This document shows positions 30,395-39,147 of a stretch of 64,000 nucleotides of DNA, one piece after another. How positions within the stretch are numbered: position 1 is the first letter of the stretch; each line of letters begins with the position of its first letter. Origin of the DNA: Hydrogenophaga sp. A37 (GTDB lineage: Bacteria; Pseudomonadota; Gammaproteobacteria; Burkholderiales; Burkholderiaceae_C); the NCBI RefSeq assembly GCF_002001205.1, contig NZ_MUNZ01000188.1:62001-126000 (forward strand). Reading direction: 5' to 3'. The notes under the pieces are model-generated. The model had not been told where the DNA came from, did no database searches, and saw only the letters and a list, made by a program, of their open reading frames with translations. The position numbers and the translations under genes are program-made.

Positions 30395-30464
30395 AAGATC
30401 CGGCTTTGCCGGTCCAAGGGCGTGGTCCCCCTGGGGGGAAGCCGCGTAGCGGCGCAGGGGGGAG
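30395..30464. repeat. GC-rich intergenic palindromic repeat, copy C
   Basis: The 206-base gap 30259-30464 contains no gene. Its last 70 bases hold CCGGCTTTGCCGG, CCCCCTGGGGGG and GCCGCGTAGCGGC, the same modules as copies A and B in variant form, abutting the tolC stop codon. It may act as a 3' stem-loop of the tolC transcript. Confidence 0.65.
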
Positions 30465-31805
30465 CTATTTCAACAATGCGTTGACGGGCTGCAGGTCTTC
30501 GGCTTTCAGCACGCCACCGGCCTGCTTCAGTCGCAACTGGCCCACCAGCACGTTGTAGCGCGCGACAGCCAGATCGCGCTTGGTCTGGAACAGCTGGCTC
30601 TGGGCGTTGAGCACGTCGATGTTGATGCGCACACCGACCTGGTAGCCCAGCTTGTTGGCGTCGAGCGCACTCTGGCTGGAGGCCTCGGCCGCTTCGAGCG
30701 CCTTGACCTGGCCCATGCCGGAGAGCACGCCGAAGTAGGCGCTGCGGGTGGCCTGGCTGATGTTGCGCAGCGCGGTCTCTCTGTCGGCGCGCGATTTTTC
30801 CACCAAGGCCAGTGCTTCCTTCACCCGGTTCTGGATCGCGCCGCCCGCGTACAGCGGCAGGTTGAACTGCAGGCCCACGCTGGCGGTGTTGCTGCGCACG
30901 TTGCCAGCGGTGGGGAAGTTGGAGCTGGGGCCGCGGGCGACCTGGTACTGGCCCACGAGGTCGAGCGTGGGCTTGTGGCCGGCCTGGGCCTTCTGCGCCT
31001 CGATCTCGGCGATCTCGAAGGCCTTGTCGGTCTGCCGGACCACGGGGTGCTGGCGCAGGGCGTCTTGCACCCAGGCTTCGGGGTCGGCGGGCAGCAGAGC
31101 AGGCAGGCTGACTGGCGCAGCCAGCGCGCGGGGTGTGGCGCCACTGCGGCCCACCAACTGGTCGAGGGCCAGCTTCTTGACCAGCAGGTCGTTGCTGGCG
31201 GCAATCTCCTGCGCGAGCACGAGATCAAATCGGGCCTGGGCTTCGCGGGAGTCGGTGATGGTCGAGGTGCCGACCTCAAAATTGCGTTTGGCGGAAGCCA
31301 GTTGTTCGGCCACTGCGGTTTTCTGCGCCTGCACGAAGGTCAGCGTGTCCTGGGCCGCCGACACGTCGAAATACGCTTGCGCGGTGCGAACGATCAGGTC
31401 CTGTTCGGCGGCATCGAGCTGGGCCTTGGCGATGTCGATCGACAGCTGGCCTTGCTCGTTGTTGAAGCGGTTGACCGGCCGGTACAGGGGCTGGCTCGCC
31501 GAGAGGGCGACGTTCTGCGAGTTGCTGGTCTTGCTGGTGTCGGTGACGCTGTTGCTGCTGTTGGCCCAGCTGGCCCCGGCGCCCAGGCCCGCCTGGGGGC
31601 GCAGCCCGGCCTTGGCCTGCTCGGCCTTGGCGAGCGCAGCGTCGTGCTGGGCGCGCGCCGATTGCAGCGTGGAGTCGAAGCCCCGCGCCGCTTCGTAGAG
31701 ATCGACCAGGCTCTGCGCTTGCGCGCTCGCAGCGCCGCCCAGCGCCAGTGCGATGGCCAGCGCCAGGTGGCTGAGCACGGGGTGAGGGAAGGGCAGGGCT
31801 GTCAT
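30465..31805 (-). CDS. tolC: TolC family outer-membrane channel protein
   Basis: The 446-residue protein has a signal peptide (cleavage near SAQAQS) and the two internally repeated OEP halves of TolC: LVDLYEAARGFDSTLQSARAQ, GLRPQAGLGA, and the second-half GHKPTLDLVGQYQVARG and LQFNLPLYAGGAIQNRVKEA. TolC trimers form the outer-membrane exit duct for RND pumps and type I secretion. It could serve the RND pump encoded upstream on the same strand. The start at 31805 lies 37 codons inside the longest frame and directly begins the signal. Confidence 0.93.
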   Translation of the reverse strand: MTALPFPHPVLSHLALAIALALGGAASAQAQSLVDLYEAARGFDSTLQSARAQHDAALAKAEQAKAGLRPQAGLGAGASWANSSNSVTDTSKTSNSQNVALSASQPLYRPVNRFNNEQGQLSIDIAKAQLDAAEQDLIVRTAQAYFDVSAAQDTLTFVQAQKTAVAEQLASAKRNFEVGTSTITDSREAQARFDLVLAQEIAASNDLLVKKLALDQLVGRSGATPRALAAPVSLPALLPADPEAWVQDALRQHPVVRQTDKAFEIAEIEAQKAQAGHKPTLDLVGQYQVARGPSSNFPTAGNVRSNTASVGLQFNLPLYAGGAIQNRVKEALALVEKSRADRETALRNISQATRSAYFGVLSGMGQVKALEAAEASSQSALDANKLGYQVGVRINIDVLNAQSQLFQTKRDLAVARYNVLVGQLRLKQAGGVLKAEDLQPVNALLK

Positions 31806-31842
31806 GGTCGTTCCTTGGGACTTCGGAGTGGCGCGGTGGTGG

Positions 31843-32190
31843 TCAGTACAAGGGCACGCTGGGGTCGCGCTGCTGCGACCAGGCGTTGATGCCACCGTGG
31901 ATGTTGACGACGGCACTGAAGCCGTTCTGCATCAGGAAATGCGCCACCTGGGCACTGCGTGCGCCGTGGTGGCACAGGCAGGCGATGGGTCGGTCGCGGT
32001 CGAGTTCGGGGTATCGCGCGGGCACGCTGCGCATGGGCATGGCCACCAGGTCAAAGCCCACGGCTTGGACCGACGCCGTCTGCATTTCCCAGGGCTCGCG
32101 CACGTCCAGCACCACCGGCGTGACACCCGGTGCCAGGGTGCTGGCGTGCTGGATCCATTCGTCGATCTGTGCGGGGTGGATGGATTGCAT
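31843..32190 (-). CDS. Single-domain rhodanese-like sulfurtransferase
   Basis: The 115-residue protein has the rhodanese fold: PVVLDVREPWEMQT with the conserved Asp-x-Arg, and the active-site loop CHHGARS (Cys in CLCHHGARSAQ) that carries the persulfide. Close to GlpE/PspE-type size with no signal peptide. It lies between pcm and tolC, an order common in betaproteobacteria. The physiological sulfur acceptor is unknown. Confidence 0.88.
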   Translation of the reverse strand: MQSIHPAQIDEWIQHASTLAPGVTPVVLDVREPWEMQTASVQAVGFDLVAMPMRSVPARYPELDRDRPIACLCHHGARSAQVAHFLMQNGFSAVVNIHGGINAWSQQRDPSVPLY

Positions 32191-32213
32191 GGTGGGCTCG
32201 CGCGGTGTGAGGC

Positions 32214-32903
32214 TCAGAACTGAAAGCGCGACGGCTCGGAGAAGTTCCGCAAGCGGGGTGCTACGGTGTCCCAGGGCTGCGTGGTGCTGAAGGCGGCGTC
32301 GCCGGTGCGGGTGATGAACGAAGCGCGCATCACCGGCTCATGGCCGACGATGGCGGCGAGGCGTCCGCCGGGGGCCAGCAGGTTCAACAGGGCCGCTGGC
32401 ACTTCGGCCACGGAGCCCGCGATCAGGATCACGTCCCACGGGCCTTCGAGCGCGCAGGCAGCGAAGCCGTTGGCGGTGGCGTCGGCCACGCGCACCTCGG
32501 CGTTGGCGATGCCGGCCTGCTGCAGGTGGGCACGGGCGGTGCGGGCGGTGGCGTCGTCAATCTCCAGCGACACCACGCGCTGCGCCAGGCTGGCCAGCAA
32601 GGCCGTGGTGAAGCCGCTGCCGGTGCCGATCTCCAGCACTTTGTCGGTCGGCTTGACGGCCAGGTCCTGCACCAGGCGGGCCTGCACGCGCGGCGCGAGC
32701 ATCACCTGGTCAGCGCCCAGGCCGAGCGGCAGCTCCATGTCCACATAGGCCAGCGCCTTCTGCGCAACGGGCACAAACTGCTCGCGCTTGACGGTGTCCA
32801 GCAAAGCCAGCACGGCTGGGTCCAGCACCTCCCAGGGGCGGACTTGCTGTTCGATCATGTTGAAGCGCGCCTGGTCCAGGCTCATGGGGGTGATAGAGGT
32901 CAT
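32214..32903 (-). CDS. pcm: Protein-L-isoaspartate O-methyltransferase family
   Basis: The 229-residue SAM-dependent methyltransferase has ARFNMIEQQVRPWEVLD at the N terminus (typical of this betaproteobacterial branch), REQFVPVAQKALAY, motif I LEIGTGSGFTTALLA and VVSLEID. E. coli Pcm repairs isoaspartyl residues; this branch is somewhat divergent and repair activity is inferred. It begins the pcm-rhodanese-tolC run, 42 bases after the RND permease stop. Confidence 0.82.
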   Translation of the reverse strand: MTSITPMSLDQARFNMIEQQVRPWEVLDPAVLALLDTVKREQFVPVAQKALAYVDMELPLGLGADQVMLAPRVQARLVQDLAVKPTDKVLEIGTGSGFTTALLASLAQRVVSLEIDDATARTARAHLQQAGIANAEVRVADATANGFAACALEGPWDVILIAGSVAEVPAALLNLLAPGGRLAAIVGHEPVMRASFITRTGDAAFSTTQPWDTVAPRLRNFSEPSRFQF

Positions 32904-32945
32904 CTTTGATACTCCGGTGGGTATGTTAGCCGAACTGTGTCCATT

Positions 32946-35900
32946 TTACCGAGCGGGGGTCTCTGCCCCGCTGACGCCGCGCCCCAACAGGCGCCGTGCC
33001 CAGTTCGCGAGGTCGTCCATGTAGCAATAGACCACGGGCACCACCACCAGCGTCAGGATCGACGAGGTGATGACGCCGCCGATCACGGCCTGGCCCATGG
33101 GCGCGCGCTGCTCCGAGCCTTCGGTCAGCGCAAAAGCCAGCGGCACCATGCCGAACACCATGGCCAGCGTGGTCATGAGGATGGGGCGCAGCCGCACCCG
33201 GGCAGCGAGCAGCAGGGCGTTGTCCCGGTCCAGCGGGGGCTGACCTTCGAAGCCTTCGCGGGCTCGGATGGCGAAGTCCACCAGCAGAATGGCGTTCTTC
33301 GTGACCAGGCCCATCAACAGCACCACGCCGATCACCGAGAACATGCTCATGGTCGAGCCGAACATCAGCAGCGCCAGCACCACACCGATCAGCGTGAGCG
33401 GCAGCGCGGTCATGAGCGCCAGCGGCTGCAGGAAGCTCTGGAACTGGCTGGCCAGGATCATGTAGATGAAGATGATGGCCAGCGCCAGCGCTGAGACTGC
33501 ATAGGCAAACGATTCCTGCATGTTCTTGGTCGAACCGCCGAACTCGTAGCGGTAGCCCGGCGGCATGGCAATGGTGTCGAGCACCTGGCGGATCTCGGCC
33601 GACACATCGCCCGCCGAACGGCCGAACACGTTGGCGTTGATGGCGACTTCGCGGTTCAGGTTGCGGCGGTTGATCTGGTTCGGGCCGGTCGATTCCAGCA
33701 CCTGCGCCACCTGGCCCAGCCGCACCACGCGCGCCGTGCCGTCGGCGGCGGTGCCGACCACGAAGGGCAGTTGCTCCAGGTCGCTGGTGCGCGCGCGCTG
33801 CTCGGGCGCCAGGCGCACGTTCACGTCGTAGCTCTCGCCGTCGGCCGCGCGCCAGTTGCCCACCGTCTGGCCGGCCACCAGGGTGCGCAGGCTGCCCGCC
33901 ACCGAGGCCGCGCTCAGGCCCGCGTCCGACGTGATCTCGCGCCGCATGATCACGTCCACCGTCGGCTTGTTGGGTTTGACGCTGGCGTCCAGGTCCACCA
34001 GGCCGACGATGGGCCGGATGCGCTCCATCACCGTCGCCGTCAGGCGCTCCAGCTCGGCCAGGTCGTCGCCCTGCAGTGAGAACTCAACCTGCTTGTTGCC
34101 GCCCACCGGGTCCAGCAAGCCCGCGTGCGTCACGTTGATGCCCGGCACCGTGCGCAGCCGGTCGCGCAGCTTCGCGGCCATGGTGTCGGCGTTGAGGCTT
34201 CGGTCCTGGCGGTCGACCAGGCGCACGTAGACGCTCGCGTACATCGTGCCCTGCGCGTTGCCGGTGTTGATGGTCGAGAGCGTGTACTTCACCTCAGGGA
34301 ACTCGCGCAGGATCGCCTCGACCTGTTTCGTCTTGGCCTCGGTCGCTTCCAGCGAAGAGCCCACGGGCGTGTGGAACGAGAGCGAGGTTTCCGAGAAGTC
34401 GGCCTTGGGCACGAACTCGGTGCCCAGCAGCGGCACCATGAAGACGCTGCCGACGAACACCACCAGCGCCAGCGCCAGTGTGGACAGCTTGTGGGTCAGC
34501 GACCAGCGCAGGGCGCCCTGGTAGGTGTCGGTCATGCTGTCCTGCATGCGGTCGAACCAGCCGGTCACGCGGCCAATGGTCTTGTCGTACAGCGTGACGG
34601 GCGCGGCGTGTTGGCCGTGTTTTTCGATCTCTGGGTCGTGCCAGATCGAGGACAGCATCGGGTCGAGCGTGAAGCTGACGAACATCGAGATCAGCACCGC
34701 CGCCACCATGGTGATACCGAACTCGTGGAAGAACTTGCCGATGATGCCGCCCATGAAGCCGATGGGCAGGAACACCGCCACGATGGACAGCGTGGTTGCC
34801 AGCACCGCAAGGCCGATCTCCTGTGTGCCGTCCATCGCAGCGTCGTACGGCTTCTTGCCCATCTGCACATGGCGCACGATGTTCTCGCGCACCACGATGG
34901 CATCGTCGATCAGCAGGCCCACCGAGAGCGTGAGCGCCATCAGCGTGATCATGTTGATGGTGAAGCCAAACAGGTTCATGAAGAAGAAGGTGCCGATCAC
35001 CGAGATCGGCAGCGTCAGGCCGGTGATCACGGTCGAGCGCCACGAGTTCAGGAACAGGAACACGATCAGCACGGTCAGCAGCGCGCCTTCGATCAGCGTG
35101 CGGCGCACGTTGTCCACCGACACGCGGATCGGCCGCGAGCCGTCGGCGATGGGCTCCAGCCGCACGCCCGGCGGCAGCTCGGCCTTGAGCGATTCGATGG
35201 TCTTCTTCAAGCCGTCGGTCACGGCAATCGTGTTCTCGTCCTGCGCCTTCTGCACCTGCAGCAGCAGCGTGCGCTGACCGTTGTAGAGCGCGAGGCTGGA
35301 CACCTCCTGCGTGCCGTCGCTCACCCTGGCCACCTGCGAGAGCCGCACCGGGTTGCCGCCACGCCGCGCAACGATGATGTCTTCAAAGTCTTTCGGGTTC
35401 TGCAGCCGCGAGAGCACCTGCACCACGCGGTCGCGCTCGGTGGTCTTGAGCGTGCCCACCGGCAGGTCCTGGTTGTCGTTGCGCACCGCCGTGGCGATCT
35501 GGTCGGCGGTGACGCCCAGCGCTTCCATGGCCGAGGGATCGAGGTCGATGTTGACCGCGCGGCGCGTGCCACCGACCAGCGTCACCGAGCCCACACCGCG
35601 CACGTTTTCCATGCGTTTCTTGAGCGTCTGTTCGGCCCAGGTGGTGAGCTCCACCGCCGACGGCGCTTTGCCGTTCACGGCCTCAGGCAATACCGCAACA
35701 GACCAGATCGAGCGCGCCGACGGGTCGAAGCGCAGCACGCGCGGCTCCTTCACGTCCGTGCGAAAGCTCGGACGCAGGATGGCGATCTTCTCGCGCACGT
35801 CGTCTGCTGCCTTGCGGCCGTCGATGTGCAACTGGAACTCGATGATGACGACCGACTGGCCTTCATAGCTGCGCGAGGTGAGGGCGTTGACCCCCGCGAT

Positions 35901-36119
35901 GGCGTTGACCGCTTCCTCCACCTTCTTCGTGACTTCGCTCTCCACGATCTCGGGCGATGCGCCGGGGTACTCGGTGGTGACCACCACCACGGGGAAGTCG
36001 ATGTTGGGGAACTGATCGACCTTGAGGCGCTGGAACGAAAACAGCCCGAGCACCATCAAGGCGAGCATCACCATGGTCGCGAAGACCGGGTTGCGCAGCG
36101 AAACCTGGGTGAACCACAT
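32946..36119 (-). CDS. RND efflux permease (AcrB/MexB-like)
   Basis: The 1057-residue inner-membrane protein has twelve transmembrane spans in the RND layout and two large periplasmic loops. It begins WFTQVSLRNPVFATMVMLAL; the proton-relay aspartates lie in LSVGLLIDDAIVV and the lysine in MGLVTKNAILLVDFA. The periplasmic loops and the LPPGVRLEPIAD block fit the multidrug/HAE-1 group rather than heavy-metal CusA types. It is coupled to the adaptor gene 10 bases upstream and regulated with it by the TetR protein. Substrates unknown. The start at 36119 matches family N termini. Confidence 0.94.
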   Translation of the reverse strand: MWFTQVSLRNPVFATMVMLALMVLGLFSFQRLKVDQFPNIDFPVVVVTTEYPGASPEIVESEVTKKVEEAVNAIAGVNALTSRSYEGQSVVIIEFQLHIDGRKAADDVREKIAILRPSFRTDVKEPRVLRFDPSARSIWSVAVLPEAVNGKAPSAVELTTWAEQTLKKRMENVRGVGSVTLVGGTRRAVNIDLDPSAMEALGVTADQIATAVRNDNQDLPVGTLKTTERDRVVQVLSRLQNPKDFEDIIVARRGGNPVRLSQVARVSDGTQEVSSLALYNGQRTLLLQVQKAQDENTIAVTDGLKKTIESLKAELPPGVRLEPIADGSRPIRVSVDNVRRTLIEGALLTVLIVFLFLNSWRSTVITGLTLPISVIGTFFFMNLFGFTINMITLMALTLSVGLLIDDAIVVRENIVRHVQMGKKPYDAAMDGTQEIGLAVLATTLSIVAVFLPIGFMGGIIGKFFHEFGITMVAAVLISMFVSFTLDPMLSSIWHDPEIEKHGQHAAPVTLYDKTIGRVTGWFDRMQDSMTDTYQGALRWSLTHKLSTLALALVVFVGSVFMVPLLGTEFVPKADFSETSLSFHTPVGSSLEATEAKTKQVEAILREFPEVKYTLSTINTGNAQGTMYASVYVRLVDRQDRSLNADTMAAKLRDRLRTVPGINVTHAGLLDPVGGNKQVEFSLQGDDLAELERLTATVMERIRPIVGLVDLDASVKPNKPTVDVIMRREITSDAGLSAASVAGSLRTLVAGQTVGNWRAADGESYDVNVRLAPEQRARTSDLEQLPFVVGTAADGTARVVRLGQVAQVLESTGPNQINRRNLNREVAINANVFGRSAGDVSAEIRQVLDTIAMPPGYRYEFGGSTKNMQESFAYAVSALALAIIFIYMILASQFQSFLQPLALMTALPLTLIGVVLALLMFGSTMSMFSVIGVVLLMGLVTKNAILLVDFAIRAREGFEGQPPLDRDNALLLAARVRLRPILMTTLAMVFGMVPLAFALTEGSEQRAPMGQAVIGGVITSSILTLVVVPVVYCYMDDLANWARRLLGRGVSGAETPAR

Positions 36120-36129
36120 GGTGCGGCGC

Positions 36130-37323
36130 TCAGTGGGTGGCGGTGGTGGTCGGCGCGGCCGTTGCCGCCACCGGGGTCGCAAGCTTGACCTCAGTGCCCT
36201 CTCGGATCAGCCCGGCTTGCGCGCGCAGCAGCTGCGTGCCCACCGGCGCCGCCTTCACGCCTTCCACGATCAGCATGGGCTCGCCGTTCAGCGCGCCCTG
36301 GCGTTCCAGCGTCACTGGCACATGGGCCACCTTTCCGGCCTGCACGATCTGCAGATAGGGCTGTGGTTTGTCGTTGCGCACGGCCGAGAGCGGCACCGCT
36401 GGCGCGTTCAGCCGGCCCGTGACGATCTCGCCCTGGGCGAACAGGCCCTGGCGCATGCCGGCCGCTGCGGGCACGCGCAGGTACACCAGCACGCTGCGGC
36501 TGCCCGGCTGCACGCTGGGGTTGATGCGCGCCACCGCCGCGTCCACCGGCGCCGCCAGGCCTTCGACCCGGAGCTGGGCCTTCTGTCCCGCGATCACGCC
36601 CACGGCATCGGCCGGGGCCAGCGCGGCCTCCAGCTCGAAGCCGGAGAGGTCCACCACTTCGAGCACGCGCGCGTCCAGCGCCACCCGCTCGCCGTTCTGC
36701 ACCAGTCGCGCCGACACCTGGCCACTCAGCGGCGAGCGCAGCGTGGTGTCACCCAGCGTCTTGCGCGCAATGTCCAGCGCCGCCACGGCGGCCATGTGGT
36801 TGGCTTCGGCCGCGGCCAGGCTGGACGACGAGGTCTCGAGCGCGGTGGCAGAAATGAAGCCCTGCTTCACCAGCGACTGGTTGTTCTCCTGCGTGCGCCG
36901 GGCAATGGTCACCTGCGCCTGCGCCGACCGGGCCTGCTGCTCGGCCTGGCGCACCCGCGCCTGCGCCTCGGTGCTGTCGATGCGCGCGACTACTTCGCCC
37001 GCCCGCACCGTCTCGCCTTCGCGCTTGCTCAGACCCTGCAGCTCGCCCGCCACCTTGGCCTTGATGGCCGCCGTCTGCAGCGCCTTGAGCGAGCCCGACA
37101 CCGCCACGGCTTGCGCCATGTCGAGCTGCTGCACCACGGCCACGTCCACCGGCGACAGTGCGTACACCGGCGCCTGCTGCGTCGCCGCGGCCGCCGCTCC
37201 GGCCGCATCGTTGCGCGCCTTGCGCTGGTTCAGGGCACGCAGCACGCCCAAGCCGATGGCCACGACGAGCACGCCCAGCAGAAGCCATTTGATCCAGGAG
37301 GAGCGGGAAGCATGAGGGCTCAT
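36130..37323 (-). CDS. RND efflux periplasmic adaptor (membrane fusion protein)
   Basis: The 397-residue protein has an N-terminal membrane anchor ([19 protein letters not shown]) and the MFP architecture: first lipoyl half-motif [29 protein letters not shown], alpha-helical hairpin (about 115-190), second half-motif [21 protein letters not shown] (each longer than shown conservation), a beta-barrel and a C-terminal proximal domain. It links the permease to an outer-membrane channel, plausibly the tolC product nearby. It overlaps the TetR gene by four bases. Confidence 0.93.
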   Translation of the reverse strand: MSPHASRSSWIKWLLLGVLVVAIGLGVLRALNQRKARNDAAGAAAAATQQAPVYALSPVDVAVVQQLDMAQAVAVSGSLKALQTAAIKAKVAGELQGLSKREGETVRAGEVVARIDSTEAQARVRQAEQQARSAQAQVTIARRTQENNQSLVKQGFISATALETSSSSLAAAEANHMAAVAALDIARKTLGDTTLRSPLSGQVSARLVQNGERVALDARVLEVVDLSGFELEAALAPADAVGVIAGQKAQLRVEGLAAPVDAAVARINPSVQPGSRSVLVYLRVPAAAGMRQGLFAQGEIVTGRLNAPAVPLSAVRNDKPQPYLQIVQAGKVAHVPVTLERQGALNGEPMLIVEGVKAAPVGTQLLRAQAGLIREGTEVKLATPVAATAAPTTTATH

Positions 37324-37985
37324 GGTGCTTGCTTTTCAGAAGAGATGGGGTGGATCAACATGCCGCCCAGCAGCAGGCCGACCTGTGTGTCGATGAAGGT
37401 GATGGGGTCCAATTGCTGGCTCGGCGGGCAGCACGGCGCCAGGGAGTGCTTCCACATCAGCAGAAAAATCATGGGCGCCAGCAGGCTGTAGACCGCGTAT
37501 TCGAGGTCCATGCGGCGGAACTCGCCGCGGTCCACGCCGCGTTGCAGCACCCGTTTGAGCAAGTCGTGGGCGGGGCCGATGACTTCCTGCTGGTAGAAGT
37601 TGGCGATTTCGGGAAAGGTGCCCGACTCGCTCACCACCAGCTTGGTGATGCCCGAGGCCGCCGTCATGCCGATGCGCTCCCACCACGAATGCATGCAGTA
37701 GCGCAGCAACTCGGCGCTGTCGCCCTGGAACTGATCCAGTTCCTGGTTCCATTCCGAGAAGCGCCCGGAGATGGTTTCGCGCACCACCGCCTTGAACAGC
37801 TCTTCCTTGCTTGGGAAATAGAGAAACAGCGTGCCTTTGGACACACCCGCGCGAGCGGCCACCTCTTCGACGCGGGTGGCGGCAAAGCCTTTTTCAACGA
37901 ACAGGGCGAGGGCGGCGTCGAGCAGTTCGCCGGGGCGTGCTTCTTTGCGGCGCTCCCGTTTGCCGGTGGTGGAAGAGGTGTCCAT
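37320..37985 (-). CDS. TetR/AcrR-family repressor of the RND pump
   Basis: The 221-residue regulator has the TetR HTH at about residues 20-65: [42 protein letters not shown]. The C-terminal ligand-binding domain contains several aromatic and methionine residues ([16 protein letters not shown]). It is the first gene of the operon with adaptor and permease, and two overlapping inverted repeats lie just upstream of its start, so autoregulation and pump repression released by a pump substrate are the natural model. Confidence 0.92.
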   Translation of the reverse strand: MDTSSTTGKRERRKEARPGELLDAALALFVEKGFAATRVEEVAARAGVSKGTLFLYFPSKEELFKAVVRETISGRFSEWNQELDQFQGDSAELLRYCMHSWWERIGMTAASGITKLVVSESGTFPEIANFYQQEVIGPAHDLLKRVLQRGVDRGEFRRMDLEYAVYSLLAPMIFLLMWKHSLAPCCPPSQQLDPITFIDTQVGLLLGGMLIHPISSEKQAP

Positions 37986-37994
37986 TTTTTAGTG

Positions 37995-38021
37995 ACTGAC
38001 TGGTCAGTAATGTAACCAGTC
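37995..38021 (-). promoter_or_regulatory. Candidate TetR operator: two overlapping palindromes
   Basis: Immediately upstream of the TetR start codon lie ACTGAC-TG-GTCAGT (37995-38008, perfect arms of six) and GACTGGT-N10-ACCAGTC (37998-38004 and 38015-38021, perfect arms of seven). The nested symmetry fits cooperative binding of two TetR dimers. This would cover the ribosome-binding or promoter region of the efflux operon. Confidence 0.75.
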
Positions 38022-38034
38022 GGCGCACGGGCTG

Positions 38035-38991
38035 TCAACGCGCGGCCGGCACCACGACGCCCTCGCACGCCGCGATGCGCGCGCCTTCGTCGAACACAAA
38101 CTGCTTGAAGGCCAGGTTGACGCCGCTCAGGCCGGTGTCGCGGCGGTGGATGAAACACCAGTCGATGAACTTCGGCATGTCCACCACGTCGAGCATCGCG
38201 ATGCGGCCCGCCGCCAGCTCCACCTGGAACACATGCGCCGACAGAAAACTGATGCCCAGGCCACACATCACCGCCTGCTTGATGGTTTCGTTGCCGGCCA
38301 GCTCCATGCCCAGCCGCACCTGGATCGACTGGGCCTGCAGCAACTGCTCCAGGAACGAGCGGGTGGACGATCCCTGCTCGCGGAAGATGAAATCTTCGTG
38401 CTGCAGCTCGGCCCACGGAATGCCCTTCCTGCCGACGAGCGGGTGGTCGGGCGCCGCCACGATGCAGTGGGGATGACGGGCGAAACTGGAGGCGTCGAGG
38501 TCGGCCTCGGACGGTGGGTAGCCGGTGATGGCAATGTCCAACTGGTGTTCGACCAGCATGTCCAGGATCTCCGAGCGCTTGGCCACGGTGAGCTTCAGCC
38601 GCACGTCGGGGAAGCGCTGGTGGAAGGCGTGCAGCAGGCGGGGCGCGAAGTAGTGGGCGGGCGAGACCACGCCCAGGTGCAGCAGGCCGCGCGGGCCGCG
38701 AGCGCCGTCGCCAACGCCGCCTTCTTCATGGAAGGCCATGGCGTGTTCAGCGTCTTTCACCTGCGCGAGGATGCGCCGCGCGTGCAAGACGAGTTCGCGC
38801 CCGGCCTCGCTCAGGCGCCTGCGGTCGCTGGGGTCGAACAGGGCAATGCGCAGCTCTTTTTCCAGTTGGCGCACGAGCATGGACACGGCGGGCTGCGTCA
38901 TGTCCAGTTGCTCGGCCGCGCGAGAAAAGCCGCCGAGCCGCGCCACGGCCTCAAACACCTTGAGCTGGCGGATGTTCATCGAAGACGTCAC
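38035..38991 (-). CDS. LysR-type transcriptional regulator, divergent from the rhamnose operon
   Basis: The 318-residue protein has the N-terminal LysR winged HTH (NIRQLKVFEAVARLGGFSRAAEQL, MTQPAVSMLVRQLEKEL) and a periplasmic-binding-type effector domain from about residue 95. The start is GTG at 38991 with AGGA nine bases upstream; an ATG at 38979 is an alternative. It is divergently oriented 156 bases from rhaD, the classical placement of a LysR activator, so control of the rhamnose operon is the best guess. The rhizobial equivalent operon uses a DeoR-type regulator (RhaR), so this would be a different control scheme. Confidence 0.85.
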   Translation of the reverse strand: MTSSMNIRQLKVFEAVARLGGFSRAAEQLDMTQPAVSMLVRQLEKELRIALFDPSDRRRLSEAGRELVLHARRILAQVKDAEHAMAFHEEGGVGDGARGPRGLLHLGVVSPAHYFAPRLLHAFHQRFPDVRLKLTVAKRSEILDMLVEHQLDIAITGYPPSEADLDASSFARHPHCIVAAPDHPLVGRKGIPWAELQHEDFIFREQGSSTRSFLEQLLQAQSIQVRLGMELAGNETIKQAVMCGLGISFLSAHVFQVELAAGRIAMLDVVDMPKFIDWCFIHRRDTGLSGVNLAFKQFVFDEGARIAACEGVVVPAAR

Positions 38992-39147
38992 GGAAGTTTT
39001 CCTATGGGTTACCCGAATGCTGGGGTGCGTTTGGCCGCCCGACGGCCACGGAAATCAGGCAGCGCCGAATTTTATAAGTGGTTTTGATGGGTTGCATAAG
39101 TTTTCATAAATTGCTCGTATGGGTGGGCCTGCCTAAGATCGCGCCCC
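38992..39147. promoter_or_regulatory. Divergent LysR / rhaD control region
   Basis: The intergenic region holds a short AT-rich stretch (about 39069-39113) in otherwise GC-rich DNA, with several ATAAG/CATAA repeats and a possible -35 TTGCAT (39092-39097) whose matching -10 is weak. That pattern fits an activator-dependent promoter for rhaD and binding sites for the divergent LysR protein. No perfect LysR dyad was found. Confidence 0.45.

Noticed and set aside
34125-36188. 687-codon plus-strand frame opposite the RND permease gene
   Set aside because: His/Arg/Asp-rich composition typical of a GC-rich antisense shadow; the minus strand encodes an unmistakable RND transporter.
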